Below, piece by piece: positions 1-6,003 of a stretch of 8,403 nt of DNA (position 1 is its first letter; each line of letters starts with the position of its first letter). A program made the translations under genes and the position numbers. The DNA is from Chromatiales bacterium (GTDB lineage Bacteria; Pseudomonadota; Gammaproteobacteria; CAMYNG01). The notes beneath the pieces are model-generated. The model saw only the letters and a list, made by a program, of their open reading frames with translations, did no database searches and was not told the origin of the DNA. Location of the stretch: assembly GCA_026990045.1 (NCBI GenBank), contig JALSIK010000408.1, positions 1-8,403 of the forward strand, written 5' to 3'.

Positions 1-23
1 CCAGGGAGGCCCGTTCTTTTTTT
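1..23 (+). terminator. Possible tail of a rho-independent terminator of an upstream gene
   Basis: A G/C-rich stretch (bases 3-13) is followed directly by a T-rich run, TTCTTTTTTT at 14-23, which is exceptional in this GC-rich DNA. This is what the 3' side of an intrinsic terminator stem plus U-tract looks like on the + strand. The 5' arm would lie outside the window, so the hairpin itself cannot be seen. If real, it ends an upstream + strand gene and makes the GGDEF gene start its own transcript. Confidence 0.35.
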
Positions 24-35
24 CCGGCACGCCAC

Positions 36-44
36 GGGGAGAGG
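36..44 (+). promoter_or_regulatory. Ribosome binding site of the GGDEF gene
   Basis: The purine-rich string GGGGAGAGG ends four bases before the ATG at 49. It is a good Shine-Dalgarno match and supports that ATG as the start. Confidence 0.6.
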
Positions 45-48
45 CGCC

Positions 49-870
49 ATGAACACGCGGGAGAAGTCACCGGCCGCGCTGCTCGGCGGGGTGCTGCGGC
101 AGCTCCCGGACGGGGTGGTGGTGCTGGACGGCACGGGCGAGCCGCGCCTGATCAACGCCGCCGCCGCCCGCCTCCTGTGCCGGCTGGCCCGGGACGCCCG
201 CTGGCTGCCGCCGGAGCTGGACCGTCCCGCGGGCACCTCCGCCACCGTCGGCCTGCGCGATCTGAGCGGGCGCGAGCTGACCCTGCAGCTGACCGTCGCC
301 GCCTGCCCCGAGGCCGGTGGGAACGGGCGGCTCATCCACCTGCGGGACGTCACCGCCCTGTACCGCCAGCAGCGGGCGCTGGAACACCTGGTTTACCGCG
401 ATCCCCTCACCGGGCTCTACAACCGGCGCGGCCTGGAGCGCCACGCCGCGGCCCTGGCCGGGCGCGGAGGGCAGGGGGTGCTGGCGGCGTACTACGTGGA
501 CGTCAACCGCCTCAAGCAGATCAACGACGACGCCGGGCACGCCACCGGCGACGCGGCCCTGGTGGAGACCGCCCGGCTCCTGTGCGAGGTCTTCGCGCCG
601 GCGGACCTCAAGGCCCGCGTGGGCGGCGACGAGTTCGTGGTCCTCAGCCGGCAGCGGGACCCGGTGCGGGCGCGCCAGGCCGTGATCCGCCTGCGCCGGC
701 AGCTGGCGCGGTGCAATGCCCGCAACGGCCGCCCGTACCGGCTCTCGCTCTCGGTGGGGTTCACCTGGTGCCGCCGCGGCGAGTCGCCCGACCTGCAGCG
801 CCTGCTGGACGAGGCCGACACCCGCATGTACCGGACCAAGCGCGAGGTCCGCCCGGGTGCCGTGATGTAG
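49..870 (+). CDS. GGDEF-domain diguanylate cyclase with short N-terminal PAS-like domain
   Basis: Predicted to condense two GTP into cyclic di-GMP, probably in the cytoplasm, as there is no signal peptide or membrane helix. Residues about 10-108 read as a short PAS-like fold (LPDGVVVLDGTGEPRLINAAAA, later LIHLRDVTALYRQQ leading into the linker helix). The GGDEF domain spans about 112-265: DPLTGLYNRRG at 118-128, DVNRLKQINDDAGHATGD at 151-168 with likely metal ligand D151, and an intact GGDEF at 192-196. The inhibitory I-site RxxD five residues before GGDEF reads A183-P-A-D186, so the arginine is missing and feedback inhibition by c-di-GMP is probably weak or absent. The start is backed by a strong ribosome site. 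The 273-residue length fits a minimal PAS-GGDEF protein. It converges on the Crp-like gene. Family call is firm; activity and ligand are inferred. Confidence 0.93.
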   Translation: MNTREKSPAALLGGVLRQLPDGVVVLDGTGEPRLINAAAARLLCRLARDARWLPPELDRPAGTSATVGLRDLSGRELTLQLTVAACPEAGGNGRLIHLRDVTALYRQQRALEHLVYRDPLTGLYNRRGLERHAAALAGRGGQGVLAAYYVDVNRLKQINDDAGHATGDAALVETARLLCEVFAPADLKARVGGDEFVVLSRQRDPVRARQAVIRLRRQLARCNARNGRPYRLSLSVGFTWCRRGESPDLQRLLDEADTRMYRTKREVRPGAVM

Positions 871-881
871 CCGCGGCGTGC

Positions 882-1526
882 CTACCAGCGGTGGGGCAGG
901 CGCTCGTTGATGGTGATGATGCGGTTCTCGATGCTGATGTAGCCGCCGCGGGTCAGGTCCTTGAGGATGCGGCTGACCATCTCGCGCGAGGCGCCCACCA
1001 TGCTGGCCAGCTCCTGGTGGGTGAGGCGGCGGCCCACCACCAGCTTGCCGTCCCGTTCCTCGGCCAGGTCGAGCAGGGTGTGGGCGATGCGCCCGTAGAC
1101 ATCCATGAGGGCCAGGCTCTTGACGTTGTGGGTCAGCGCCCGCACGTGGCGGGCCAGGGCGGCGATGAGGTTGTAGGCCACCTCGGGGTTGTCGGCCAGG
1201 CACTGCTTGAATTGGGCCTTGGAGATCATCACCACCCGGGTGGGCTTGAGGGTCATCACCGAGGCCGAGCGCGGCGCGTCGTCCACCAGCGCCAGCTCGC
1301 CGAAGTACTGGCCCGGGCCGAGGATGTTGAGGATCACCTCGCGCCCCTCGTCGTCGCTGGCGTAGACCTTCACCTCCCCTTCCTCGATGACGTACAGGCC
1401 GTCCGTCTCGTCGCCCTCGTTGATGAGCACCGAGTGGGCGGGGTAGGTGCGGGGCGTGCCGTGCTCCAGCAGGACCCGGGCGTCCTGCGGCGCCAGGTCC
1501 GAAAACAAGGTCGCGCGTTCCGACAT
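882..1526 (-). CDS. Crp/Fnr-family transcriptional regulator
   Basis: A 214-residue cytoplasmic DNA-binding regulator. The cyclic-nucleotide-binding beta-roll is at about 8-125 and contains YFGELALVDDAPRSASV (74-90), where E77, R86 and S87 match the ribose- and phosphate-binding residues of CRP (E72, R82, S83). The dimerisation helix (about 126-140) leads into MDVYGRIAHTLLDLA, very close to CRP. The C-terminal winged helix-turn-helix has LTHQELASMVGASREMVSRILKDL (168-191); R181, E182 and R186 match the CRP recognition residues R180, E181 and R185, and S185 is as in FNR. There is no N-terminal cysteine cluster (only C109), so it is not an Fe-S FNR-type sensor. By alignment the CRP adenine contacts T127/S128 become L131/T132. 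I chose ATG 1526 because GGAG lies six bases upstream; ATG 1571 gives 229 residues but has no visible ribosome site. It is divergent from the cyclase, which makes a cyclic nucleotide the natural candidate ligand. Confidence 0.92.
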   Translation of the reverse strand: MSERATLFSDLAPQDARVLLEHGTPRTYPAHSVLINEGDETDGLYVIEEGEVKVYASDDEGREVILNILGPGQYFGELALVDDAPRSASVMTLKPTRVVMISKAQFKQCLADNPEVAYNLIAALARHVRALTHNVKSLALMDVYGRIAHTLLDLAEERDGKLVVGRRLTHQELASMVGASREMVSRILKDLTRGGYISIENRIITINERLPHRW

Positions 1527-1532
1527 GCGGGA

Positions 1533-1536
1533 CTCC
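1533..1536 (-). promoter_or_regulatory. Ribosome binding site deciding the Crp-like gene start
   Basis: On the minus strand GGAG sits six bases before the ATG at 1526. No comparable purine motif precedes the in-frame ATG at 1571, so the shorter protein is preferred. Confidence 0.5.
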
Positions 1537-1546
1537 GCGGGTGGCC

Positions 1547-1622
1547 GTGTTGCAGTGTCTCGCTCGTCCATGGCGTGTCGTTGTCGCGGCCGGCGGCGCT
1601 GCCCCGGCCTGTGTGTTGCAGT
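1547..1622. repeat. Pair of 10-base direct repeats in the Crp-like gene leader
   Basis: GTGTTGCAGT occurs at 1547-1556 and again, identical, at 1613-1622, a centre-to-centre distance of 66 bases. Both lie between the divergent genes if the regulator starts at 1526. They may be binding sites for a regulator or chance; neither is a TGTGA/TCACA CRP palindrome. Confidence 0.35.
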
Positions 1623-1633
1623 CCTTTTCCTCC

Positions 1634-1650
1634 ACTATAGTAAAGTAAAC
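1634..1650. promoter_or_regulatory. Candidate divergent promoter between the Crp-like gene and the cyclase gene
   Basis: The palindrome ACTATAGT (1634-1641) followed by AAAGTAAAC forms the only AT-rich island between the two divergent genes. It gives a TATAGT -10-like hexamer on both strands (1636-1641 on +, 1639-1634 on -). No convincing -35 at 16-18 bases is visible for either direction; TTGCAG at 1616-1621 is only 14 bases from TATAGT, though 19 from the overlapping TAAAGT. This suggests weak or activator-dependent promoters. On the minus strand a purine run (GGAGGAAAAGG, 1632-1622) lies just downstream but has no start codon at the right distance. Confidence 0.4.
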
Positions 1651-1712
1651 GGGGCCCGGGCACGACCGGCCACCCGTTTCCTTCCGCCGCACCGGAACCC
1701 GCGCACAGATCC

Positions 1713-3935
1713 ATGGCGACGCCGTCTGCTCCATCCGCCGCCGAGGTGCGGCCGCACCTGGCCGCCACCAAGCGCCTGGTGGTGGGCGGGGCGGTGGCCG
1801 GGCTGGCGGTGCTGCTGGCGGCCACGCCGGCCGGGCGCTGGCTGGAGGAGGCCCTGGGCCAGAACGCGCTGTTCCTGCTCCGCGGAACGCGGCCGCCGCC
1901 CGCCGAGGTGGTGGTGGTGAGCATCGACCGTGACGCCTCCGATGCCCTGGGCCTGCCCAACGTGCCGCGCAAGTGGCCGCGGCACCTGCATGCCCGGCTC
2001 ATCGAGCGCCTGAGCGCGGCCGGGGCCAGCGTCATCGCCCTGGACATCATCTTCGCCGAGGCGCGCGAGCCCGGGGGCGACGCCGCCCTGGCCCGGGCGG
2101 TGGCACAGGCCGGCAACGTGGTCCTGTTCCAGTACCTGCACAAGCAGCTCATCGAGGTGCGCTCCGCCGGCACCGAGCTGCAGGTGGAGCGGCTGGCGCC
2201 TCCCATCGCCCCCCTGGCCGGGGCGGCCTGGGGGCTGGCGCCGTTTCCCCTGCCCAAGCTGCCGGCCCAGGTGAACCATTTCCCCGCCTTCAGCCCGCAG
2301 CTCAACCACGTGCCCACGTTGCCGGCCGCGGCCCTCCAGGGCCACCTGGCCCCCGCCTGGCCCCGGTTCCTGGCGCTGCTGGAGCGGGTGGACCCGGCCC
2401 TGGCCCGGGATCTGCCGCGCAGCGCCGCGGCCCTGCGGGCGGCGCCCCTGCACCAGGTCATGGCCCGGCTGCGCCGGGCCCTGCAGTCGCGCCCGGCGGC
2501 GCGCCGCGAGCTGCGCGCCACCCCGCTGCCGCCGGGCCCGGAGGCCGGGCACGTGGCGGCCCTCGTGGACCTCTACACCGGCGCCCACGAGCGCTACTTC
2601 AATTTCTACGGTGCCGCGCGCAGCATCCGCACCCTGGCTTACCACGAGGTGCTGAGGGGGGACGTGCCGGCGCCGGACATCGCCGGGCGCGCGGTGTTCG
2701 TGGGGTTCTCGGAGCGCCTCCAGCCCGAGCAGCAGGATGCGTTCTACACGGTGTTCAGCCACCCGCGCAGCGGGCTGGACGTGAGCGGCGTGGAGCTGGC
2801 GGCCACCGCGTTTGCCAACCTGCTGGAAGGCAGCACCCTGCGGGTGCCCCCGGGCGGTGTCGATGCCCTGCTGCTGGCGGCCTGGGCCCTGGCCGTGGCC
2901 CTGCTGGTGGGCTGGCGGCCGGGCTTGCCCGGCGTGGCCCTGGCCCTGGCCGCGGGCGCGGCGTGGGCGGGCGGGGCACAGTACGCCTTCGCCGCGCACC
3001 ACCTGTGGCTGCCCGCGGCCGTTCCACTGCTGGTGGAACTGCCCCTGGCGGCGGGCGCGGTGCTGCTGTGGAGCCACCGCGAGGCCCAGCGGGAGCGGCG
3101 CAACATCCGCCGGGTGTTCGGGCTCCACGTCCCGCCCCGGGTGGTGGAGCGCGCCGCCCGCGACGGCCGGGCCCTGCAGGAAGCCGAGGAGGTGCACGGC
3201 CTGGTGCTGGCCACCGATGCCCAGCAGTTCACGGCGCTGTCGGAACGCCTGTCCCCGGCCGAGCTGCACCGGTTTCTCAACCGCTACTACGACACCCTGT
3301 TCCGGCCCATCCGCGCCGCCGGCGGCCTCATCTCCGACGTGGTGGGGGACGCCGCCCTGGCCCTGTGGCAGGCCGCCGATGCCGGCACCCGGGCCCGGGC
3401 CTGCCGCGCCATGCTGGAGGTGCTGGGGGCGGTGGAGATCTTCAACCGGGACAGCCCCCACGCCCTGCCCGTGCGCATGGGGCTGCACTGCGGCACCATG
3501 GTGGTGGGACACGTGGGCGGCGCCGACCACTACGAGTACCGGGCCGTGGGCGATGCGGTCAACACCGCCTCGCGCATCGAGGGGGCCAACAAGCACCTGG
3601 GCACGCGGCTGCTGGTCTCCGCGGAGGCCGCCGCGGACCTGGACGGGGCGGTGGCCCTGCGCCCGGTGGGCCGGTTCCGGCTCCACGGCCGGCAGGCGCC
3701 GGTGGCGCTGTTCGAGGTGTGGCCCGCGCCGGAGGCGGAGCGGCGGGAAGCGTTCGCCGCCGCCCTGCAACGGTTCGAGCAGGGCGCGTTCGCCGCCGCC
3801 GCGGAGGCCCTGGCCGACTACGCCTCCCGCTGGGGCCTGGACGGGCCGGCACGCTTCTACCTGGCCCTGGCCGCGCGCTGGCGGCACCATGCACCCGAGG
3901 ACTGGGACGGCGTGGTGAACCTGCCGGCCAAGTGA
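1713..3935 (+). CDS. CHASE2-domain membrane class III adenylate/guanylate cyclase
   Basis: A 740-residue inner-membrane receptor cyclase predicted to make a cyclic nucleotide in the cytoplasm in response to a periplasmic cue. Order: TM1 at about 22-38; periplasmic CHASE2 domain at about 49-370 (EVVVVSIDRDASDALGLP at 65-82, AGASVIALDIIFAEA at 103-117, DIAGRAVFVGFSE at 322-334); three helices at about 383-400, 404-424 and 431-453; a basic linker; catalytic domain at about 490-670; and a helical TPR-like tail at 675-735. Both metal aspartates (D502 in ATDAQQFT, D546 in VVGD) and the transition-state pair N617/R621 are present, so catalysis looks intact. The purine-selecting positions differ from textbook adenylate cyclases: D542 where Lys is usual and R610 where Asp or Thr is usual, so cAMP or cGMP cannot be assigned. 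The start ATG has only a weak ribosome site. The gene is divergent from the Crp-like regulator, its likely effector, and is followed after 113 bases by the propeller gene. Confidence 0.93.
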   Translation: MATPSAPSAAEVRPHLAATKRLVVGGAVAGLAVLLAATPAGRWLEEALGQNALFLLRGTRPPPAEVVVVSIDRDASDALGLPNVPRKWPRHLHARLIERLSAAGASVIALDIIFAEAREPGGDAALARAVAQAGNVVLFQYLHKQLIEVRSAGTELQVERLAPPIAPLAGAAWGLAPFPLPKLPAQVNHFPAFSPQLNHVPTLPAAALQGHLAPAWPRFLALLERVDPALARDLPRSAAALRAAPLHQVMARLRRALQSRPAARRELRATPLPPGPEAGHVAALVDLYTGAHERYFNFYGAARSIRTLAYHEVLRGDVPAPDIAGRAVFVGFSERLQPEQQDAFYTVFSHPRSGLDVSGVELAATAFANLLEGSTLRVPPGGVDALLLAAWALAVALLVGWRPGLPGVALALAAGAAWAGGAQYAFAAHHLWLPAAVPLLVELPLAAGAVLLWSHREAQRERRNIRRVFGLHVPPRVVERAARDGRALQEAEEVHGLVLATDAQQFTALSERLSPAELHRFLNRYYDTLFRPIRAAGGLISDVVGDAALALWQAADAGTRARACRAMLEVLGAVEIFNRDSPHALPVRMGLHCGTMVVGHVGGADHYEYRAVGDAVNTASRIEGANKHLGTRLLVSAEAAADLDGAVALRPVGRFRLHGRQAPVALFEVWPAPEAERREAFAAALQRFEQGAFAAAAEALADYASRWGLDGPARFYLALAARWRHHAPEDWDGVVNLPAK

Positions 3936-4033
3936 CTCCCGGCCTTGCCGGAATTCCATTGGGGCGGCCGCCGCCGGCGACAGGGCCGGGGGTGGTTGCG
4001 GCATGGTTCACACCGGCCCCGGCGGGCCGTGGT

Positions 4034-4039
4034 TATACT
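4034..4039 (+). promoter_or_regulatory. Candidate -10 element before the propeller gene
   Basis: TATACT (4034-4039) lies in the otherwise GC-rich 113-base gap after the cyclase gene. The best upstream -35-like hexamer is TTCACA at 4007-4012, with a long 21-base spacing. Transcription would begin near 4046, almost on the ATG at 4049, so either the mRNA is nearly leaderless or translation starts farther in, at GTG 4103. Alternatively the gene is read through from the cyclase promoter. Confidence 0.35.
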
Positions 4040-4048
4040 CCGGTAGAC

Positions 4049-5809
4049 ATGCGCGCGCCTTCATGCCCTCGCCGCCCTCGTCCCGCCGTGGTTCGCGGCG
4101 GGGTGACCCTGGACAAGCTCCTGGCCGTTTTCACCATGGCCCTCATCGTGGCGGCGGTGACCCTGTTCGGGTTCGGCCAGGCCAGGCTCGCCGATTTCAG
4201 CGGTCCCGACGAACTGGCGGCCGGCGGCGGGCGCGTGGCGGTTCATGCCGCCGGCCGCCTCTGGGTGCTGGACCGGGCGGGATCGGTGGAGGCCTCGGCC
4301 ACGCTGGCGGAACTGGGGCTTGCCGGCAACATGGCCGAGCTGCGTTTCCTGCCCGACGGCCGCCTGCTGGTGGCCACCTTCGATCCCTTCGCCGTGGCGG
4401 CTTGCCGCCTGCCGCAATGGGGCTGCCGGCAGCTTCGCCTGGACGCCGGCGGGGACGGTTCCCGGCAATACAGCCTGCTGCCCGACGGCCGCCGGGGAGG
4501 CTGGTGGCTCCTGGAGACATGGAGCGGAAGGTTGTGGCGGTTTCCGGCCGCCGGCGGGCAGGCGGAGCGGGTGGCCCTGGAAGAGGCCCCGGCCGGGGCC
4601 AACGACCTGGCCCTGGACGGCGCCGGCCGGCTGTGGGTGGCCGACACCCGCGGTCACCGTCTGCTGGTGCTGGACCCGGTGACGGGGAAAAAGGCGGCCG
4701 CGCACCCCTTGCGGGGCATTCCCGGGGTGGGGGCCCTGCACTGGCCCATGAGCCTGGCCGCGGACGGCCGCGGCCGCTGGTGGGTGGTGCACTGGGACAG
4801 CCTCGGTCACGCGGGCGGGATCTGGGTCCACGACCCGGCCGCGGGCGGGGCCGTGCCAGTGGTCCTCGAGGGCCAGGGGGCGTTGCCGGTGGAAGTGGCG
4901 GCGCTGGACGGCGGTACCGTCATCGTGTCGGACCAGGAGGGCTTCCGCCTGTGGCAGGTGGATGCCGCCGGCCTGCGCGCGCGGGCCTTCGGCGGTGCGG
5001 CCTTCCTGGCCGAGCTGGACGCCCTGCGGGAACGGCGCCAGTGGTGGGGCACCGTGGGCTTCGGCGGCCTGGCCGTGCTCCTGCCGCTGGCCCTGCTCAC
5101 GGGCGTGGCGGCATTCGTGCTCACGCCCAGGGACCAGCGCTTTTCCGCTCCCGCCGGCAGCGAGCCCCCGCTGGCGGCCGTCGCCCGTGCCGTGCCCCAT
5201 TCCGGCGGCCTGTACTGGCTGCGGCGCGATGCCCGCGCCGAGCGCCTGTTGCGCTGGGCGATTCTCGTGGTCCTGCTGATGGTGGTGGTGTTGCTGGCGA
5301 TGATGTGGTTCGTGTACGAGACGCTGTTTGAGATGGGAGGGGCCGGCGCGGAGGATGTCGGGCAGTCGTTCCAGCGGCTGATGCTGCTCGGGGTCGTGGG
5401 CCTGGGCGGTGCGGTGCTGGTGATGCTGCCCGCCACGCGCCCGCTGCGCCGGCGCCTGGGAGTGGACGGCAGCCGCATCCACGTGGCCCTGCCCGGCGGC
5501 GCCCGCGTCAGCGCCGATGCCGGCACGGTGATCTATGACGGCGGCCACCTGCTGGTGGACGGGGTGGTGGTGGCCACCCGCACGGGCAACGGCATGCGGT
5601 TGTACGCCGAGGGCGAGATCCAGGCCCACCTGGCCCCGCTGCTGGCCCGGGCCCGGCGCGTGGGCACCCTGGCCATGCTGGGCCGCCGCCTGGCGGCGGG
5701 GGACGGGGCGCTGTGGTCGCAGGTGGTCTATTTCGCGGCGGTGGCCGCCGTCATTGCCGCCACGGGCTCCTGGCGCGACATCCTGTCGGCGATGCCTGCC
5801 GCTGGCTGA
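4049..5809 (+). CDS. Membrane-anchored NHL/SMP-30-like beta-propeller protein, function unknown
   Basis: I do not recognise a characterised family. The 586-residue protein has an N-terminal anchor helix (about 22-42), then a region of repeated beta-propeller strands (about 46-328) with the cadence D-G-RLWVxD: GRLWVLDRAGS at 69-79, LPDGRLLVATFDPF at 101-114, GAGRLWVADTRGHRLLVLDP at 191-210, GGTVIVSDQEGFRLWQVD at 288-305. This resembles NHL, SMP-30/gluconolactonase or YncE-type propellers and should lie in the periplasm. Helices follow at about 333-357, 400-425 and 443-462, then a basic-flanked soluble beta-rich segment (about 463-550, probably cytoplasmic) and a last helix at 557-575. C119 and C126 may form a disulfide. 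No enzyme motif is visible. Start is uncertain: ATG 4049 has no ribosome site and GTG 4103 (568 residues, beginning just before the anchor) is a good alternative. Gene order suggests work with the cyclase or the FecR protein; this is inference. Confidence 0.8.
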   Translation: MRAPSCPRRPRPAVVRGGVTLDKLLAVFTMALIVAAVTLFGFGQARLADFSGPDELAAGGGRVAVHAAGRLWVLDRAGSVEASATLAELGLAGNMAELRFLPDGRLLVATFDPFAVAACRLPQWGCRQLRLDAGGDGSRQYSLLPDGRRGGWWLLETWSGRLWRFPAAGGQAERVALEEAPAGANDLALDGAGRLWVADTRGHRLLVLDPVTGKKAAAHPLRGIPGVGALHWPMSLAADGRGRWWVVHWDSLGHAGGIWVHDPAAGGAVPVVLEGQGALPVEVAALDGGTVIVSDQEGFRLWQVDAAGLRARAFGGAAFLAELDALRERRQWWGTVGFGGLAVLLPLALLTGVAAFVLTPRDQRFSAPAGSEPPLAAVARAVPHSGGLYWLRRDARAERLLRWAILVVLLMVVVLLAMMWFVYETLFEMGGAGAEDVGQSFQRLMLLGVVGLGGAVLVMLPATRPLRRRLGVDGSRIHVALPGGARVSADAGTVIYDGGHLLVDGVVVATRTGNGMRLYAEGEIQAHLAPLLARARRVGTLAMLGRRLAAGDGALWSQVVYFAAVAAVIAATGSWRDILSAMPAAG

Positions 5810-5811
5810 TG

Positions 5812-5831
5812 GCCGGCGCCCGGGCGCCGGC
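5812..5831. terminator. Perfect 20-base palindrome after the propeller gene, possible terminator stem
   Basis: Arms GCCGGCGCC (5812-5820) and GGCGCCGGC (5823-5831) flank CG, making a perfect 20-base palindrome two bases after the TGA. No T-run follows, so it is not a classical intrinsic terminator. It could stabilise the transcript's 3' end, assist termination, or be a protein site. A smaller inverted repeat, ACCGG (5832-5836) with CCGGT (5843-5847), follows immediately. Confidence 0.45.
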
Positions 5832-5889
5832 ACCGGACGAGACCGGTTCCAACCCCCTTGCCATGGCCCCGGTAATCCATCCGGGGGTG

Positions 5890-5918
5890 TTTCCACGCGT
5901 TCCCCGAAAGGGCACAAT
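5890..5918 (+). promoter_or_regulatory. Candidate sigma-70 promoter for the FecR-TPR-barrel gene
   Basis: TTTCCA (5890-5895) and CACAAT (5913-5918) are spaced by 17 bases; each matches four of six consensus positions. The predicted start near 5925 would leave about 78 bases of leader before GTG 6004. It lies in the 194-base gap beyond the palindrome, which fits a separate transcription unit. Confidence 0.4.
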
Positions 5919-5987
5919 GTGTCACAGGGACAGGAGGGGCCCGGCGGCACGGGCTTTGGTCATCCGGCCCCCGGAATAACAACAAGC

Positions 5988-5995
5988 GGGAGGAG
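5988..5995 (+). promoter_or_regulatory. Ribosome binding site deciding the GTG start at 6004
   Basis: GGGAGGAG at 5988-5995 lies eight bases before GTG 6004. It is the strongest Shine-Dalgarno sequence in the window, and the reading frame from this GTG begins with a signal peptide. Confidence 0.75.
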
Positions 5996-6003
5996 ACAAG
6001 GAC

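Noticed and set aside
882..1571. Assigning the regulator as FNR (oxygen sensor) or as Crp proper
   Set aside because: There is no N-terminal cysteine cluster for an Fe-S centre, and the CRP adenine-contacting residues are not conserved, so only a family-level call is justified.
3939..3951. Hairpin CCGGC-CTT-GCCGG after the cyclase stop codon as a terminator
   Set aside because: Only five base pairs and no following T-run; common by chance at this GC content.
1635..4004. Long minus-strand open frame (789 codons) opposite the CHASE2 cyclase
   Set aside because: The + strand frame has clear CHASE2 and cyclase motifs; the antisense translation has none and is compositionally biased.
1973..4048. 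Upstream extension of the propeller frame to give a 1278-residue protein
   Set aside because: The extension runs out of frame through the cyclase gene and is a Gly/Ala/Pro/Arg-rich shadow; the real protein begins near 4049 or 4103.
5918..5926. TGTGTCACA as a CRP-like operator before the FecR gene
   Set aside because: It contains a TCACA half-site, but no TGTGA partner lies six bases away, and the near-palindrome is too compact for a standard CRP site. It is worth remembering only if the regulator proves to have an unusual site.
4061..5950. Long minus-strand open frame opposite the propeller gene
   Set aside because: His/Gln/Pro-rich shadow translation without domains, opposite a coherent membrane protein.
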